From: a virus
Length of the DNA: 22,264 nt
Strand: one strand, 5' to 3'
Virus record (IMG/VR): IMGVR_UViG_3300025133_000647
Coordinates: 1 to 22,264 of that record
Below the pieces are notes generated by a model, which did no database searches, was not told where the DNA came from, and was given only the letters and a program-made list of their open reading frames with translations. Every line of letters begins with the position of its first letter. Within the stretch, counting starts at the first letter, position 1. The translations under genes were made by a program, and so were the position numbers. Below are positions 1 to 7,662 of this stretch, in pieces.

Positions 1-40
1 CTTAGGTTTAACCAATCAAATACATGAAAGGAATTTAATT

Positions 41-241
41 ATGGCTTATGAAGTTAAAGATATGACAGGCTCTATATTCACAAACCAAGGTAAAAATAAA
101 GAGACACAACCAGATTTTACAGGTAACTTTAGAATAAAAGGTGTAGATTATTCTGTTGCTGGCTGGAAGAAGACAGCGCAAACAGGATTAGAATACGTTA
201 GTTATAAAATAGAAGAAAAGCAGGAAAAAGCACCATTCTAA
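41..241 (+). CDS. Small DUF736-like protein
   Basis: This 66-residue protein has alternating polar and hydrophobic stretches and a central motif, GWKKTAQTGLEYVSYKIEE (residues 42-60). That resembles the 'AWKKTSKDGRDYLSVKL' pattern of DUF736-type small beta-rich proteins of bacteria and phages. No biochemical role can be read from the sequence; some similar small proteins are suspected nucleic-acid binders, but that is only a suggestion. The start is set by AAAGGA at 27-32, eight bases before ATG. The frame stays open to the left edge of the window, so an upstream start cannot be excluded. The gene ends directly before the small terminase ATG, so the two are probably co-translated. Confidence 0.75.
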   Translation: MAYEVKDMTGSIFTNQGKNKETQPDFTGNFRIKGVDYSVAGWKKTAQTGLEYVSYKIEEKQEKAPF

Positions 242-1072
242 ATGAAAGTAACATGTAAAGGAAAGGAATTTGACCAATATGAATGCGATGAAATTAACGC
301 TCTTGGAATTGAAACAGTCAAAAACTGGCGTGATGCAGAGATTGGTGATTGGATACGGACTCATGATGGTAAGGCTCTTGAGGTTACTGGAAAGCGTTTC
401 AAAAAGCTTAAAGGCAAGCGTAAGCAAATTACTTTTATACGCACAGGTTTTGGAGAAACCCCAACGTATTATACAAAAATCTACGCCAAGCAGCAAAAAG
501 ACTGGTCCGGAAATGACCTCATCTATAAGCAATATGTTAGAAATGTCCCAGCAACTGTATTACAAAAACAATTCGCGGACTATATCTCTAAATTCGGAAT
601 ACTGGACAAAAACGGAAAGTTCGATTCAGCCTCAATCGTTGACGCGTATACAAACGCATATAGCGACAACAACCCTAAACAAGCGCTTAGAAGAGGTGTT
701 AGAATTTTACGAAAAAAATATATATCTGATAGGATTAGCATGAACATTAGAGAGACATTATTAGAACATGGTATGGATGATAATTGGATTATCAATCAAT
801 ATCGTGAACTAATTGATAGCGCTCCACCTAATGCAAAACTAAATGCACTCAACCGCATATCGGATTTATTAGGTCATAGTAAGAAAGAAAAAGAAGAGAA
901 GACACAAAATATTATTATGATATCAGATGGAGATAAGAAACTATTGGCAGAAGCAAGACAAAAATTATCTGATAAAGATATTGGTCGTTTAATGAATGTT
1001 GTGAAAAACAAAGGAATACAAGGTGTTATTGACTCGGAAGATACCGGAAGCAACAATCACGCTAGAGATTGA
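242..1072 (+). CDS. terS: Probable terminase small subunit, two-domain
   Basis: The 276-residue protein is probably the DNA-recognition subunit of the packaging motor. Residues about 100-215 carry the features of small-terminase proteins: an N-terminal helix, then SIVDAYTNAYSDNNPKQALRR-type helix-turn-helix text (131-151), an RETLLEHGMDD segment (170-180) and a helical segment ending near SDLLGHSKKEKEE (207-219). Residues about 22-85 look like a separate small beta domain (KNWRDAEIGDWI, THDGKALEV, then a basic stretch). The C-terminus is charged and helical. It lies three short genes before the large terminase, the usual place. The start directly follows the previous stop, and the only purine-rich site is 16 bases upstream, so translational coupling is likely. 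The family call rests on pattern and position. Confidence 0.7.
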   Translation: MKVTCKGKEFDQYECDEINALGIETVKNWRDAEIGDWIRTHDGKALEVTGKRFKKLKGKRKQITFIRTGFGETPTYYTKIYAKQQKDWSGNDLIYKQYVRNVPATVLQKQFADYISKFGILDKNGKFDSASIVDAYTNAYSDNNPKQALRRGVRILRKKYISDRISMNIRETLLEHGMDDNWIINQYRELIDSAPPNAKLNALNRISDLLGHSKKEKEEKTQNIIMISDGDKKLLAEARQKLSDKDIGRLMNVVKNKGIQGVIDSEDTGSNNHARD

Positions 1073-1229
1073 TGAGTCATATACAGGCGTTATTTTGCTA
1101 GATGGTAAAGAAATGTTTGTAGAGCCTAAGATATCTGCCTTAATTTTAAGCATGATTGAACAAGTAGATTCACTCAGCGAAAGATTAGATGCTTATGAAA
1201 AATACATAACAGGAACAGCAGATGCCTAA
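1023..1229 (+). CDS. Small hypothetical protein overlapping terS
   Basis: This 68-residue protein starts with GTG and overlaps the end of the small terminase gene by 50 bases in another frame. The start is supported by AAGGA at 1011-1015, seven bases before GTG. The product has a short beta-like stretch (ATITLEIDESYTGVILLDGK, residues 10-29) followed by an amphipathic helix (ISALILSMIEQVDSLSERLDAYEKYI, from about residue 38) that could form a short coiled coil. I do not recognise the family. Because it lies between the terminase genes it may be a small packaging or accessory protein, but nothing in the sequence shows that. Confidence 0.6.
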   Translation: MLLTRKIPEATITLEIDESYTGVILLDGKEMFVEPKISALILSMIEQVDSLSERLDAYEKYITGTADA

Positions 1230-1365
1230 TTACACATCAACAAATCAAATGAGATTCACAGACGGAACATCTCGTCTTATGACAACCTTAGAGGGAGGCT
1301 CGAAATCGAAGAGGAAAAAGCACATGAAAAAATGCAAGGGATTAATGAAGAAATCAAAAAAATGA
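1222..1365 (+). CDS. Short overlapping ORF, possible frameshift partner
   Basis: This 47-codon frame starts at ATG 1222, overlapping the previous stop (ATGCCTAA). AGGA at 1211-1214 lies seven bases upstream, a good ribosome site. The first 27 residues (MPNYTSTNQMRFTDGTSRLM, then TTLEGGS) look protein-like and faintly resemble the start of the capsid protein in this window. The last 20 residues are almost all Lys, Arg, Met or Cys and look like out-of-frame text. The frame ends with A AAA AAA immediately before TGA, a classic -1 slippery heptamer. A -1 slip there would enter the frame of the next gene. It could be a real small gene, the front part of a frameshifted gene, or chance. Confidence 0.35.
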   Translation: MPNYTSTNQMRFTDGTSRLMTTLEGGSKSKRKKHMKKCKGLMKKSKK

Positions 1366-1517
1366 TTTCAGACAGATTGGACTTAGGTCAAGCTAAATAC
1401 AATCAAGATGTACCTATAAACGATGATAGAGACTTTACGCAGGAAGCACTAGAAGAATTACTAGATGCTTGCGTATATTTGTCTGCTCAAATATTAAGAA
1501 TAAAGAATAAGGGATAA
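1332..1517 (+). CDS. Small helical protein, possibly MazG-like
   Basis: The 61-residue product contains ISDRLDLGQAKYNQDVPI (residues 13-30) and FTQEALEELLDACVYLSAQI (36-55). This is the 'xxRLxLGxxKYG...xEELLDAxxY' pattern of a small all-helical protein common in aquatic phages. Some members are annotated as MazG- or dATP/dGTP-pyrophosphohydrolase-like. The ELLD segment resembles only half of the MazG metal-binding pattern, so enzyme activity is not shown. The frame is open back to 1230 with no ATG, GTG or TTG before 1332. The nearest ribosome sites, GAGGA (1311-1315) and GAGGGAGG (1291-1298), are badly spaced for ATG 1332. The true start is therefore uncertain, and translation may enter from the overlapping frame that starts at 1222. 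It ends one base before the terL start. Confidence 0.6.
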   Translation: MQGINEEIKKMISDRLDLGQAKYNQDVPINDDRDFTQEALEELLDACVYLSAQILRIKNKG

Positions 1518-1518
1518 T

Positions 1519-3153
1519 TTGGAACTATCTTACACATTGGAAGAACGCGAAGCTTTAATGAAGAGAATGTACCTTGATATATTCTTTTTTGCTAAATTTA
1601 TATTAGGTGACCCAGAGTTACCTATGCACTACCATATAAGAAGTAAGTCTCCAGAATTTCATAAAGATATTGTATCTAAGCTGTTGAATTTAGAAATAGG
1701 TTCTAAGTTAGCGGTGGTTGCACCTCGTGGTCATGCCAAGTCAACCTTAATCAACTTAGTCTATCCTTTACATCGTATTTTGTTTGATGAAGAGAAGTTT
1801 ATTTTATTAATATCAGAATCTGAAAAGCAATCTAAATTTTATTTAGAAACGATTGGTAATGAAATAGAGTTCAATGAAAAGCTGCGTTATTTCTTTGGGG
1901 ATAGAAAAGGTAGGAACTGGGGTAAGGAAGAAAAAGAATTTGTTGCAGGTTTTGATGAGACTGGCGCACCTAATAGTTATTGTAAAGTATTGATTCGTGG
2001 TACAGGTCAAAAGGTTCGTGGATTAAAGTACGGAGCATACAGACCAACATTGACAGTTATTGATGATGGAGAAGGTGAAAGAAATACAGCAACACAAACA
2101 TTGAGGGACCAATTTAGACAATGGTTGAATGGTGCAGTTATTGCTGGCTCTGGTGATTCAAAGCTTATATTTATAGGAACAATTGTTGATGAAGAGTCGT
2201 ACCTTAACAGAATTGCTGGTCCGCGTGCTTATGACAAGCATGGCAAGCGCAAGATTAAAGGGTGGGACAGTATGTTTTTCCAAGCAATCCTACAAGATAA
2301 TGAGCCGGGGCAGTTTACAGCAAGTGGTAAAGAAATTTTAGATAAAAAAGGTAAACCTAAGGTCTTATGGGAAGATTACCGACCCTATGATTGGCTAATT
2401 GCTGAACGCGACAGACTAGTTTCTGAAGGTGATGTAGCTTATTTTTACCAGGAGTATCAGAATATACCAATGGATGACAGTTTTCGTGTATTTAAGAAAG
2501 AAAATATTAACTATTGGGAAGGACATTTTAAAAATGACAATGATTTTTCTGTTATTATCCAAAATGTTGAAGATGAGATATGGGATATACCTGTAAATGT
2601 GTTTATGGGTGTTGACCCAGCGTCAAGTGAAAATGTAAAAGCTGATTTTTCTGTTATTATGGTGATTGGAGTAGATGCAGAGAACAATATTTACGTTATT
2701 GACTACCATCGAGGTCAAATGGCTCCAATGGATTTAGCTGATAAGTTAACCGAAATGATTGAATATTACAAGCCTAAATTGATAAATATAGAAGAAACAG
2801 GACATGTAATGCTTTCTGATTATATGATGAGAGAATCTAAAAGGACAGGAAAGTTTTATAACATAAATCCTAAGAAAGCAATAAAAAGTAAGTACTACAG
2901 AATTAAACAATTACAACCTTATTTTGCTAGCGATGCTATGCGCCTAAAGGATGAGCATTGGGAGTTAGAGCAAGAACTTTTAAATTTTAAAGAACATGGT
3001 AGTTTTAAAAAGGATACATTAGATGCATTAAGATGGGCAATTGATGATATATATGCACCTAGACATGGTTTTGACGAAGATGGAATGCAATATAGAGGCT
3101 ATTCTCCATTTAAAGGTATAGATTGGGAAACTGGCGAAAGTGTATTTGCATAG
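1519..3153 (+). CDS. terL: Terminase large subunit (packaging ATPase-nuclease)
   Basis: This 544-residue motor protein pumps DNA into the prohead and cuts it. The ATPase domain shows a Walker A-type motif APRGHAKST (residues 68-76), a Walker B region LTVIDDGEGE (178-187), and a coupling motif around IFIGTIVDEESY (217-228). The RNase H-like nuclease domain shows acidic clusters at MGVDPASS (Asp366), NIEETGH (Glu425/426) and DTLDALRWAIDD (Asp499/Asp502), the usual metal-binding positions. Length is normal for TerL. The start is TTG, one base after the previous stop, with GGGA four bases upstream. ATG 1558 (residue 14) is an alternative, but residues 7-20 already resemble the conserved TerL N-terminus, which favours the TTG. 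Confidence 0.96.
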   Translation: MELSYTLEEREALMKRMYLDIFFFAKFILGDPELPMHYHIRSKSPEFHKDIVSKLLNLEIGSKLAVVAPRGHAKSTLINLVYPLHRILFDEEKFILLISESEKQSKFYLETIGNEIEFNEKLRYFFGDRKGRNWGKEEKEFVAGFDETGAPNSYCKVLIRGTGQKVRGLKYGAYRPTLTVIDDGEGERNTATQTLRDQFRQWLNGAVIAGSGDSKLIFIGTIVDEESYLNRIAGPRAYDKHGKRKIKGWDSMFFQAILQDNEPGQFTASGKEILDKKGKPKVLWEDYRPYDWLIAERDRLVSEGDVAYFYQEYQNIPMDDSFRVFKKENINYWEGHFKNDNDFSVIIQNVEDEIWDIPVNVFMGVDPASSENVKADFSVIMVIGVDAENNIYVIDYHRGQMAPMDLADKLTEMIEYYKPKLINIEETGHVMLSDYMMRESKRTGKFYNINPKKAIKSKYYRIKQLQPYFASDAMRLKDEHWELEQELLNFKEHGSFKKDTLDALRWAIDDIYAPRHGFDEDGMQYRGYSPFKGIDWETGESVFA

Positions 3154-3157
3154 TATG

Positions 3158-3163
3158 TATAAT
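3158..3163 (+). promoter_or_regulatory. Weak candidate -10 element before portal gene
   Basis: A perfect TATAAT lies in the 30-base gap between terL and the portal gene, preceded by TG. I see no recognisable -35 box 16-18 bases upstream (the sequence there is inside the terL end), and such a hexamer is expected often by chance in A/T-rich DNA. The gap also lacks a strong ribosome site for ATG 3184. Confidence 0.2.
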
Positions 3164-3183
3164 AATAATTAATATGTGGTAGC

Positions 3184-5214
3184 ATGATAAGTTTAAAAAA
3201 TATCAAACTTGATGATATATCTGCGTCAGACATTAGTAACGAATACGTTTACTATCAATCTTCAGCAGATGAACATAAGTTTCAGATGGCAGAAGATGAA
3301 GAGTTTTATTTAGGATTACAGTTAACAAGAGCGCAAAAGGATTACCTAGTAAGTGTCGGTCAACCACCTGAGGCAAATAATAAGATTAGACCTGCTGTTG
3401 AGCAAGTTTTATCAAATGTTGCTGGTGCTAGCCCGGAATGGGATGTTAGACCTACTGGAAAGACAGATTCTGAGGTTGCTTTTGTATATAATAAATTATT
3501 AGATAAAATTTGGTATGAGTCTGATGGAGATAGACATTTTAGAAGTATTGTAAAAGACTATACTATTAAAGGTCTTGGTTATATGTATGTATATCCAGAT
3601 TGGCAAGCAGAGCAAGGTAGAGGTGGAATTAAAGTAAAAAGGGTTGCACCAGAAAATATGTATGTTGACCCTAACTCAACTGACCCATTTTTTAGAGACG
3701 CTGCATCTATAATGCTTTCAGATACTAGCACAAAAGAATCTATGAAGGTAATGTTCCCAGAACATGCAAATGATATAGAAGATGCACATGAAGATTATAG
3801 AGATGATGATTATGCTACGTCTAAATATAATAGAGATGATATTATAAGAAGAAGTGATGTAAATGATGATGGTCAAGCTAAAGTAAGAAGATTTATACGT
3901 TGGTCAAAAGTAAGCGAAGAACAAATTTTATTAACAGATAAGCTTACTGGAAGACAAAAAAGTTTTAACAAAAAAGAATATGATGAATTTAAATCTACAA
4001 AAAGATATAAAGCTTATATTCAAAATAATCAAGTAGAAGAAGAAAAGATATTTGTAACTAGAGTGCGTGAAAGTTTTGTAATAGGTGATGCATTGATATA
4101 TGATATTGTATTGCCATTAGAAGACTATCCTATTGTGCCATGTTGCAATGAGCATAATGGGAATCCGTATCCTGCTGGTGACGTAAGGCATGCAAAAACT
4201 CCACAAAGAATGTTAAATAGGACCGAGGCATTGCTTATATCTCACGCCACTAGCACAGCTAGTTTTAAATTAATTTATGAAGATGGAGCTATTGACCCAG
4301 AAGAGCTTGAGAAATGGTTTGTACCTAATGCAATTATTAGAGCAAACCCTTCAGCTTTAAGAGAAGGTAAAATAAAAGAACTATCTCCACCGGCAATTAG
4401 TTCCCAACTTTATGTAGAAAAGCAAAGATATGAAACAGATATAGAAACTGTATTTGGTGCATATAAGTTTCAACAAGGAAATCCTTCTGGTGCTGTTGGA
4501 ACATTTGGTGAAGCTAAGATATTGGATGAAGCATCTTCTAGAAAACAAAATTGGAAGATATTACCTGCATACGATATGCTTACACATGTTGGTAGGATAG
4601 TTTCAAAGTATATACCTTATGTATATGATAAAGAAAGAATTTTACGCGTAATCAATCCATTAGGAATTGAAAAAGAATTAAAGATTAATGTACCGGTAAT
4701 AAATGATTATACTTTAGCAATTGAAAGAATGTACGATGTCACAACAGCAGAAGTAGATATTCGTGTTGTTATTGGTAGTACACGCTCAAAAAGTCCAACG
4801 GCAGATTTGGCAAAAGATATACAATTATTACAAGCTGGTATTTACGATAGAACTCAAGTAATTATGGGTCTACAAGGAGATGTAGATAAATCATCATTGA
4901 TTGCTAGAATGAGTGAAATTGAAAAGCTTAGAGCGCAAAATCAACAATTGTCAAAACAATTACAGTCTATGACTGGAGATTTGCAAACTAGAGAAAGAGA
5001 ACTGTTCCATACAAAGATGAGAGCAGAAGTCTCTGAAGCAACAAAGCCGGTACAACAAGCGGTAAGTAACTTGAGGGCAACAGCGAAGAACGAGGAAAGA
5101 AAACAGAAAGAGATGACAGATAAAACAGCTATTGATTTAGCTGATTTAAGAAGCGCGGTTAACTCAGAAGAAACGGCTTCCAATCCGTTTGAAGAACAAA
5201 TGGGATTGGGATAA
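3184..5214 (+). CDS. Portal protein, P22-like
   Basis: The 676-residue protein would form the dodecameric ring at the capsid vertex through which DNA enters and leaves. It follows terL and precedes scaffold and capsid genes, the standard order. Recognisable text includes NNKIRPAVEQVLSNVAG (residues 65-81), SPEWDVRP (83-90), DRHFRSIVKDYTIKGLGYMY (116-135) and KVKRVAPENMYVDPNSTDPF (150-169). These match the wing/stem core of the P22-type portal family. From about residue 570 to 660 the C-terminus becomes a long charged helix (SEIEKLRAQNQQLSKQLQSM and following), probably the barrel that projects into the head. Its length is close to that of the P22 portal (about 725 residues). The ribosome site is weak. 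TerL itself, scaffold or internal protein are excluded by size and motifs. Confidence 0.93.
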   Translation: MISLKNIKLDDISASDISNEYVYYQSSADEHKFQMAEDEEFYLGLQLTRAQKDYLVSVGQPPEANNKIRPAVEQVLSNVAGASPEWDVRPTGKTDSEVAFVYNKLLDKIWYESDGDRHFRSIVKDYTIKGLGYMYVYPDWQAEQGRGGIKVKRVAPENMYVDPNSTDPFFRDAASIMLSDTSTKESMKVMFPEHANDIEDAHEDYRDDDYATSKYNRDDIIRRSDVNDDGQAKVRRFIRWSKVSEEQILLTDKLTGRQKSFNKKEYDEFKSTKRYKAYIQNNQVEEEKIFVTRVRESFVIGDALIYDIVLPLEDYPIVPCCNEHNGNPYPAGDVRHAKTPQRMLNRTEALLISHATSTASFKLIYEDGAIDPEELEKWFVPNAIIRANPSALREGKIKELSPPAISSQLYVEKQRYETDIETVFGAYKFQQGNPSGAVGTFGEAKILDEASSRKQNWKILPAYDMLTHVGRIVSKYIPYVYDKERILRVINPLGIEKELKINVPVINDYTLAIERMYDVTTAEVDIRVVIGSTRSKSPTADLAKDIQLLQAGIYDRTQVIMGLQGDVDKSSLIARMSEIEKLRAQNQQLSKQLQSMTGDLQTRERELFHTKMRAEVSEATKPVQQAVSNLRATAKNEERKQKEMTDKTAIDLADLRSAVNSEETASNPFEEQMGLG

Positions 5215-5235
5215 CCTTAAAAACAGGAGCATCGA

Positions 5236-6129
5236 ATGTCTAAAAATACGACAAGTACACAAGAAACTAAAGACGATAACTTAATGGGAATGTTAAATAC
5301 TTTTAACGAACCATCTAGCTCAGAAGAAGTAAATGTGGAAACTGAAATAGAATCCGAAACAGAAGAAGCTATTGAGCTTTCAGAAGAAGAAATAACTCAA
5401 AAAGAAGAAGAAGCTGTAGAAGAAGTTAAGAAATGGCTTATTGATAATAAGTTTGAAGATACCGAAGAAGGTCGAGATAAGCTTGCTGATGCATATAAGA
5501 ATATTCAAAGTGCAAAAGATAAAGCAGAAGGCGAACTTCGTGAAAAAAGTTCAAAGTATGAAAAACTTGAAGTGATTGATTCTTGGTTGCAAAAGAATCC
5601 TCATATTGTAGAAAAATTGCAAGAAGAAGCTAACAAGCAAGAAGCGGGGGGTCCGCCTCAAAAGCCGGAAGATTATGAAATACTAGAAGAAGCAAGCGAT
5701 GGCTCTTCTTCCCAAGTCTGGCGACAGGAATACGACCAATGGCTAATTGACCAAGGCGCACAGAAAGCAATGAAACAATTTGAAGGTGTAAGGCAACAAG
5801 AAAGTCAAGTTAAAGCACGACAAGCTGAAATCAATGAACTTAAATCACTTGGTATGACGGAAGAAGAAATACAATCATACTATGGTTTTATGAAAAGTCC
5901 GGAAAACGTAACAACTTCTAATATGGTTAAGGTGTGGAAGGTTCTGAATGGAAAAGAAGAAAGTGTAAATCCTCCTTCAGAAAAAGAAAAAGCTGGTCAA
6001 AGCAAAGTACTTGAAATGGAAAAGGTTCAAAGTGGAGCCTCAGTTGAAGGCAAACCAACTCCTGTCAAGAAACCTGCTGAAAAAGAATTAGATGACTTTA
6101 TGAAGGGGATATTGCAATTTAGCAAATAG
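5236..6129 (+). CDS. Capsid scaffolding protein
   Basis: This 297-residue, very acidic protein sits directly between the portal and major capsid genes. It is rich in Glu and Lys, largely helical, and has no hydrophobic core typical of an enzyme. The N-terminal 60 residues are disordered-looking and acidic. A coiled-coil-prone middle covers about 75-130, and the C-terminus carries a Lys-rich tail (VKKPAEKELDDFMKGILQFSK). Basic C-terminal helices of scaffolds usually contact the coat protein. It has no visible protease motif. A good ribosome site, AGGAG at 5225-5229, is six bases before ATG. The role is inferred from composition, length and position, all of which agree. Confidence 0.85.
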   Translation: MSKNTTSTQETKDDNLMGMLNTFNEPSSSEEVNVETEIESETEEAIELSEEEITQKEEEAVEEVKKWLIDNKFEDTEEGRDKLADAYKNIQSAKDKAEGELREKSSKYEKLEVIDSWLQKNPHIVEKLQEEANKQEAGGPPQKPEDYEILEEASDGSSSQVWRQEYDQWLIDQGAQKAMKQFEGVRQQESQVKARQAEINELKSLGMTEEEIQSYYGFMKSPENVTTSNMVKVWKVLNGKEESVNPPSEKEKAGQSKVLEMEKVQSGASVEGKPTPVKKPAEKELDDFMKGILQFSK

Positions 6130-6156
6130 AAACCCTAAAATAAAGGAGTATGTATT

Positions 6157-7611
6157 ATGCCAAATACATATGGTGCCGGAACTGCAACACAGTTCTCTGA
6201 CGGCACACAAAGGCAAGTACTCGAATTAGGTCCAAAGATTTATTATTACAATGAATCCGTAACACCTTTGCTATCTATTTCTGGTCGTGCAGGCACAGTT
6301 GGAACTCCTGTACCGATTTTTGAATGGATGGAAGACGAGTACTTCATTAAAAGAAGTATCAAAACTGAAATTACAAGCACAGATGTAACTGATACTGCAA
6401 CTGCTGGAATTAATGGCGATAATGCTATTGTTAAATTCCGCAGACAAGCACAGGTAGAAGCATTTGAAGTTGGTGGAATTTATGCTGCATCTGTAGCTGG
6501 TGGTTCTGCTGCTTTAACAACTGCTGTAACACACTTTATTTGTGTTGCAATAGGTAAAGATGTTAACCTAGCAAGTCCAAGTGATAAGCATGTTCAATTT
6601 TTAAGTGCGCACAAGCACGCATCATTGAATGCTTATAATGTTGAAGCTGTAGCTGATGGTACTGATATGATTACTGCTGACGCTTCCGGTGTTCTTACCT
6701 TAACATACGTTGCAACCGCTGGTCAATTTTATGACAACGCTGTAGCAACTACTTACTATGGAAATGACCCAATGGGATTTGGCGAAGTTAATTTTGCTGA
6801 TGCCGATTATTTCATGGTAGCGGGTGGTAATGGTGAGTACGCTGAAGGTGCTGCTGTTGGTTCTGAAACTCGTAAAAAAGTTCGTAGATTAAAGAATTGT
6901 ACGCAAATCTTTCGCGAGCCTTATACGATTACAAGAACAGCTAGAGTGTCTGACCAATATGGCGGACCAGAACTAGCAAGACTGCAAGCGCGTAAGCTAG
7001 CACAAATTAAAGCAAACGTAGAATACGCTATGCTTTTTAATGGTGCAATTAGCTTAGATGCAACCTCTGCTAACCCTAAAAGAACCTTTGCAGGTTTAGG
7101 TGTTGGTGGAACTGCTGGTGTTATTCAAACTAATAATGCTGATATTGATTCATCATTACAGTTAAATAACTCAAGTGGTACTCAAGCGCATTTTGATGCT
7201 GTAATAGAACATATTTTCCAAGATACAATTGATGGTTCAATGGAAAAGACTGTTTTTGCTTCAAACAAATGGCTATTGAAACTTACAGCAATGGTTCGTG
7301 CTGACTCTTCTAGCAATATAAATGCAATGATGGGCGAAGAAGAAAAAGCTGGATTAAGAGTAATGAGTTATATGGGACCAGTTGGTACATTAAACTTTAT
7401 TCCTCATCCTTTCCTAAAAGGTGCTTATGAAGATTATGCAGTAGCTGTTGACTTTGCTAACTTTGATGCGCGTGTCTTAGCCGAATCTGATTTTCAGCTT
7501 CGCAGAGATATCGTTCAAGATGGTAGTGATGGTCAAACAGACGAGTGGTTAGTTGAGGCAGGTCCTGAGATTCGTCAGGAACAAACTCATGCAATCATGA
7601 AGCTTGTGTAA
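6157..7611 (+). CDS. Major capsid protein, SU10/DUF5309-like
   Basis: The 484-residue protein is the probable HK97-fold shell subunit. Supporting text includes LGPKIYYYNESVTPLLSI near the N-terminus (residues 24-41), EVNFADADYF, and RRLKNCTQIFREPYTITRTA followed by SDQYGGPELARLQARKLAQI and NVEYAMLFNG. The block 'tQIFr...T.tar...G.elar..a..l..i...vEya.lnG' is typical of the DUF5309 capsid family that includes phage SU10. The C-terminal half contains an IEHIFQDTIDGSMEKTVFAS segment and ends in RQEQTHAIMKLV. It has the strongest-looking ribosome site in the window (AGGAG 6144-6148, eight bases from ATG), as expected for the most abundant virion protein, and it is followed by a stable hairpin. 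Confidence 0.92.
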   Translation: MPNTYGAGTATQFSDGTQRQVLELGPKIYYYNESVTPLLSISGRAGTVGTPVPIFEWMEDEYFIKRSIKTEITSTDVTDTATAGINGDNAIVKFRRQAQVEAFEVGGIYAASVAGGSAALTTAVTHFICVAIGKDVNLASPSDKHVQFLSAHKHASLNAYNVEAVADGTDMITADASGVLTLTYVATAGQFYDNAVATTYYGNDPMGFGEVNFADADYFMVAGGNGEYAEGAAVGSETRKKVRRLKNCTQIFREPYTITRTARVSDQYGGPELARLQARKLAQIKANVEYAMLFNGAISLDATSANPKRTFAGLGVGGTAGVIQTNNADIDSSLQLNNSSGTQAHFDAVIEHIFQDTIDGSMEKTVFASNKWLLKLTAMVRADSSSNINAMMGEEEKAGLRVMSYMGPVGTLNFIPHPFLKGAYEDYAVAVDFANFDARVLAESDFQLRRDIVQDGSDGQTDEWLVEAGPEIRQEQTHAIMKLV

Positions 7612-7620
7612 ATAATAGTG

Positions 7621-7645
7621 TAGGGGGGTAATTTTTACCCCCCTA
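7621..7645 (+). terminator. G/C hairpin after the capsid gene
   Basis: TAGGGGGGTAA and TTACCCCCCTA form a perfect 11-bp stem with a TTT loop, starting nine bases after the capsid stop. Six consecutive G-C pairs are striking in such A/T-rich DNA. No T-run follows, so this is not a complete intrinsic terminator. It may act as a leaky terminator, an RNase-resistant 3' end that stabilises capsid mRNA, or a processing site. Phage T7 has a partial terminator just after its capsid gene, an analogous position. Confidence 0.6.
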
Positions 7646-7662
7646 ATACTTAAAGGTTTAAA

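Noticed and set aside
1-27. Possible end of an upstream gene (an open frame reaching TGA at 25-27)
   Set aside because: Only eight codons are visible; nothing distinguishes it from chance.
270-743. 157-codon + frame inside the small terminase gene
   Set aside because: It lies wholly inside a better supported gene, is low in protein-like character and has no good start site.
7621-7660. Complete intrinsic terminator after the capsid gene
   Set aside because: The hairpin is convincing but no T-run follows it, so only a hairpin with possible partial termination is claimed.
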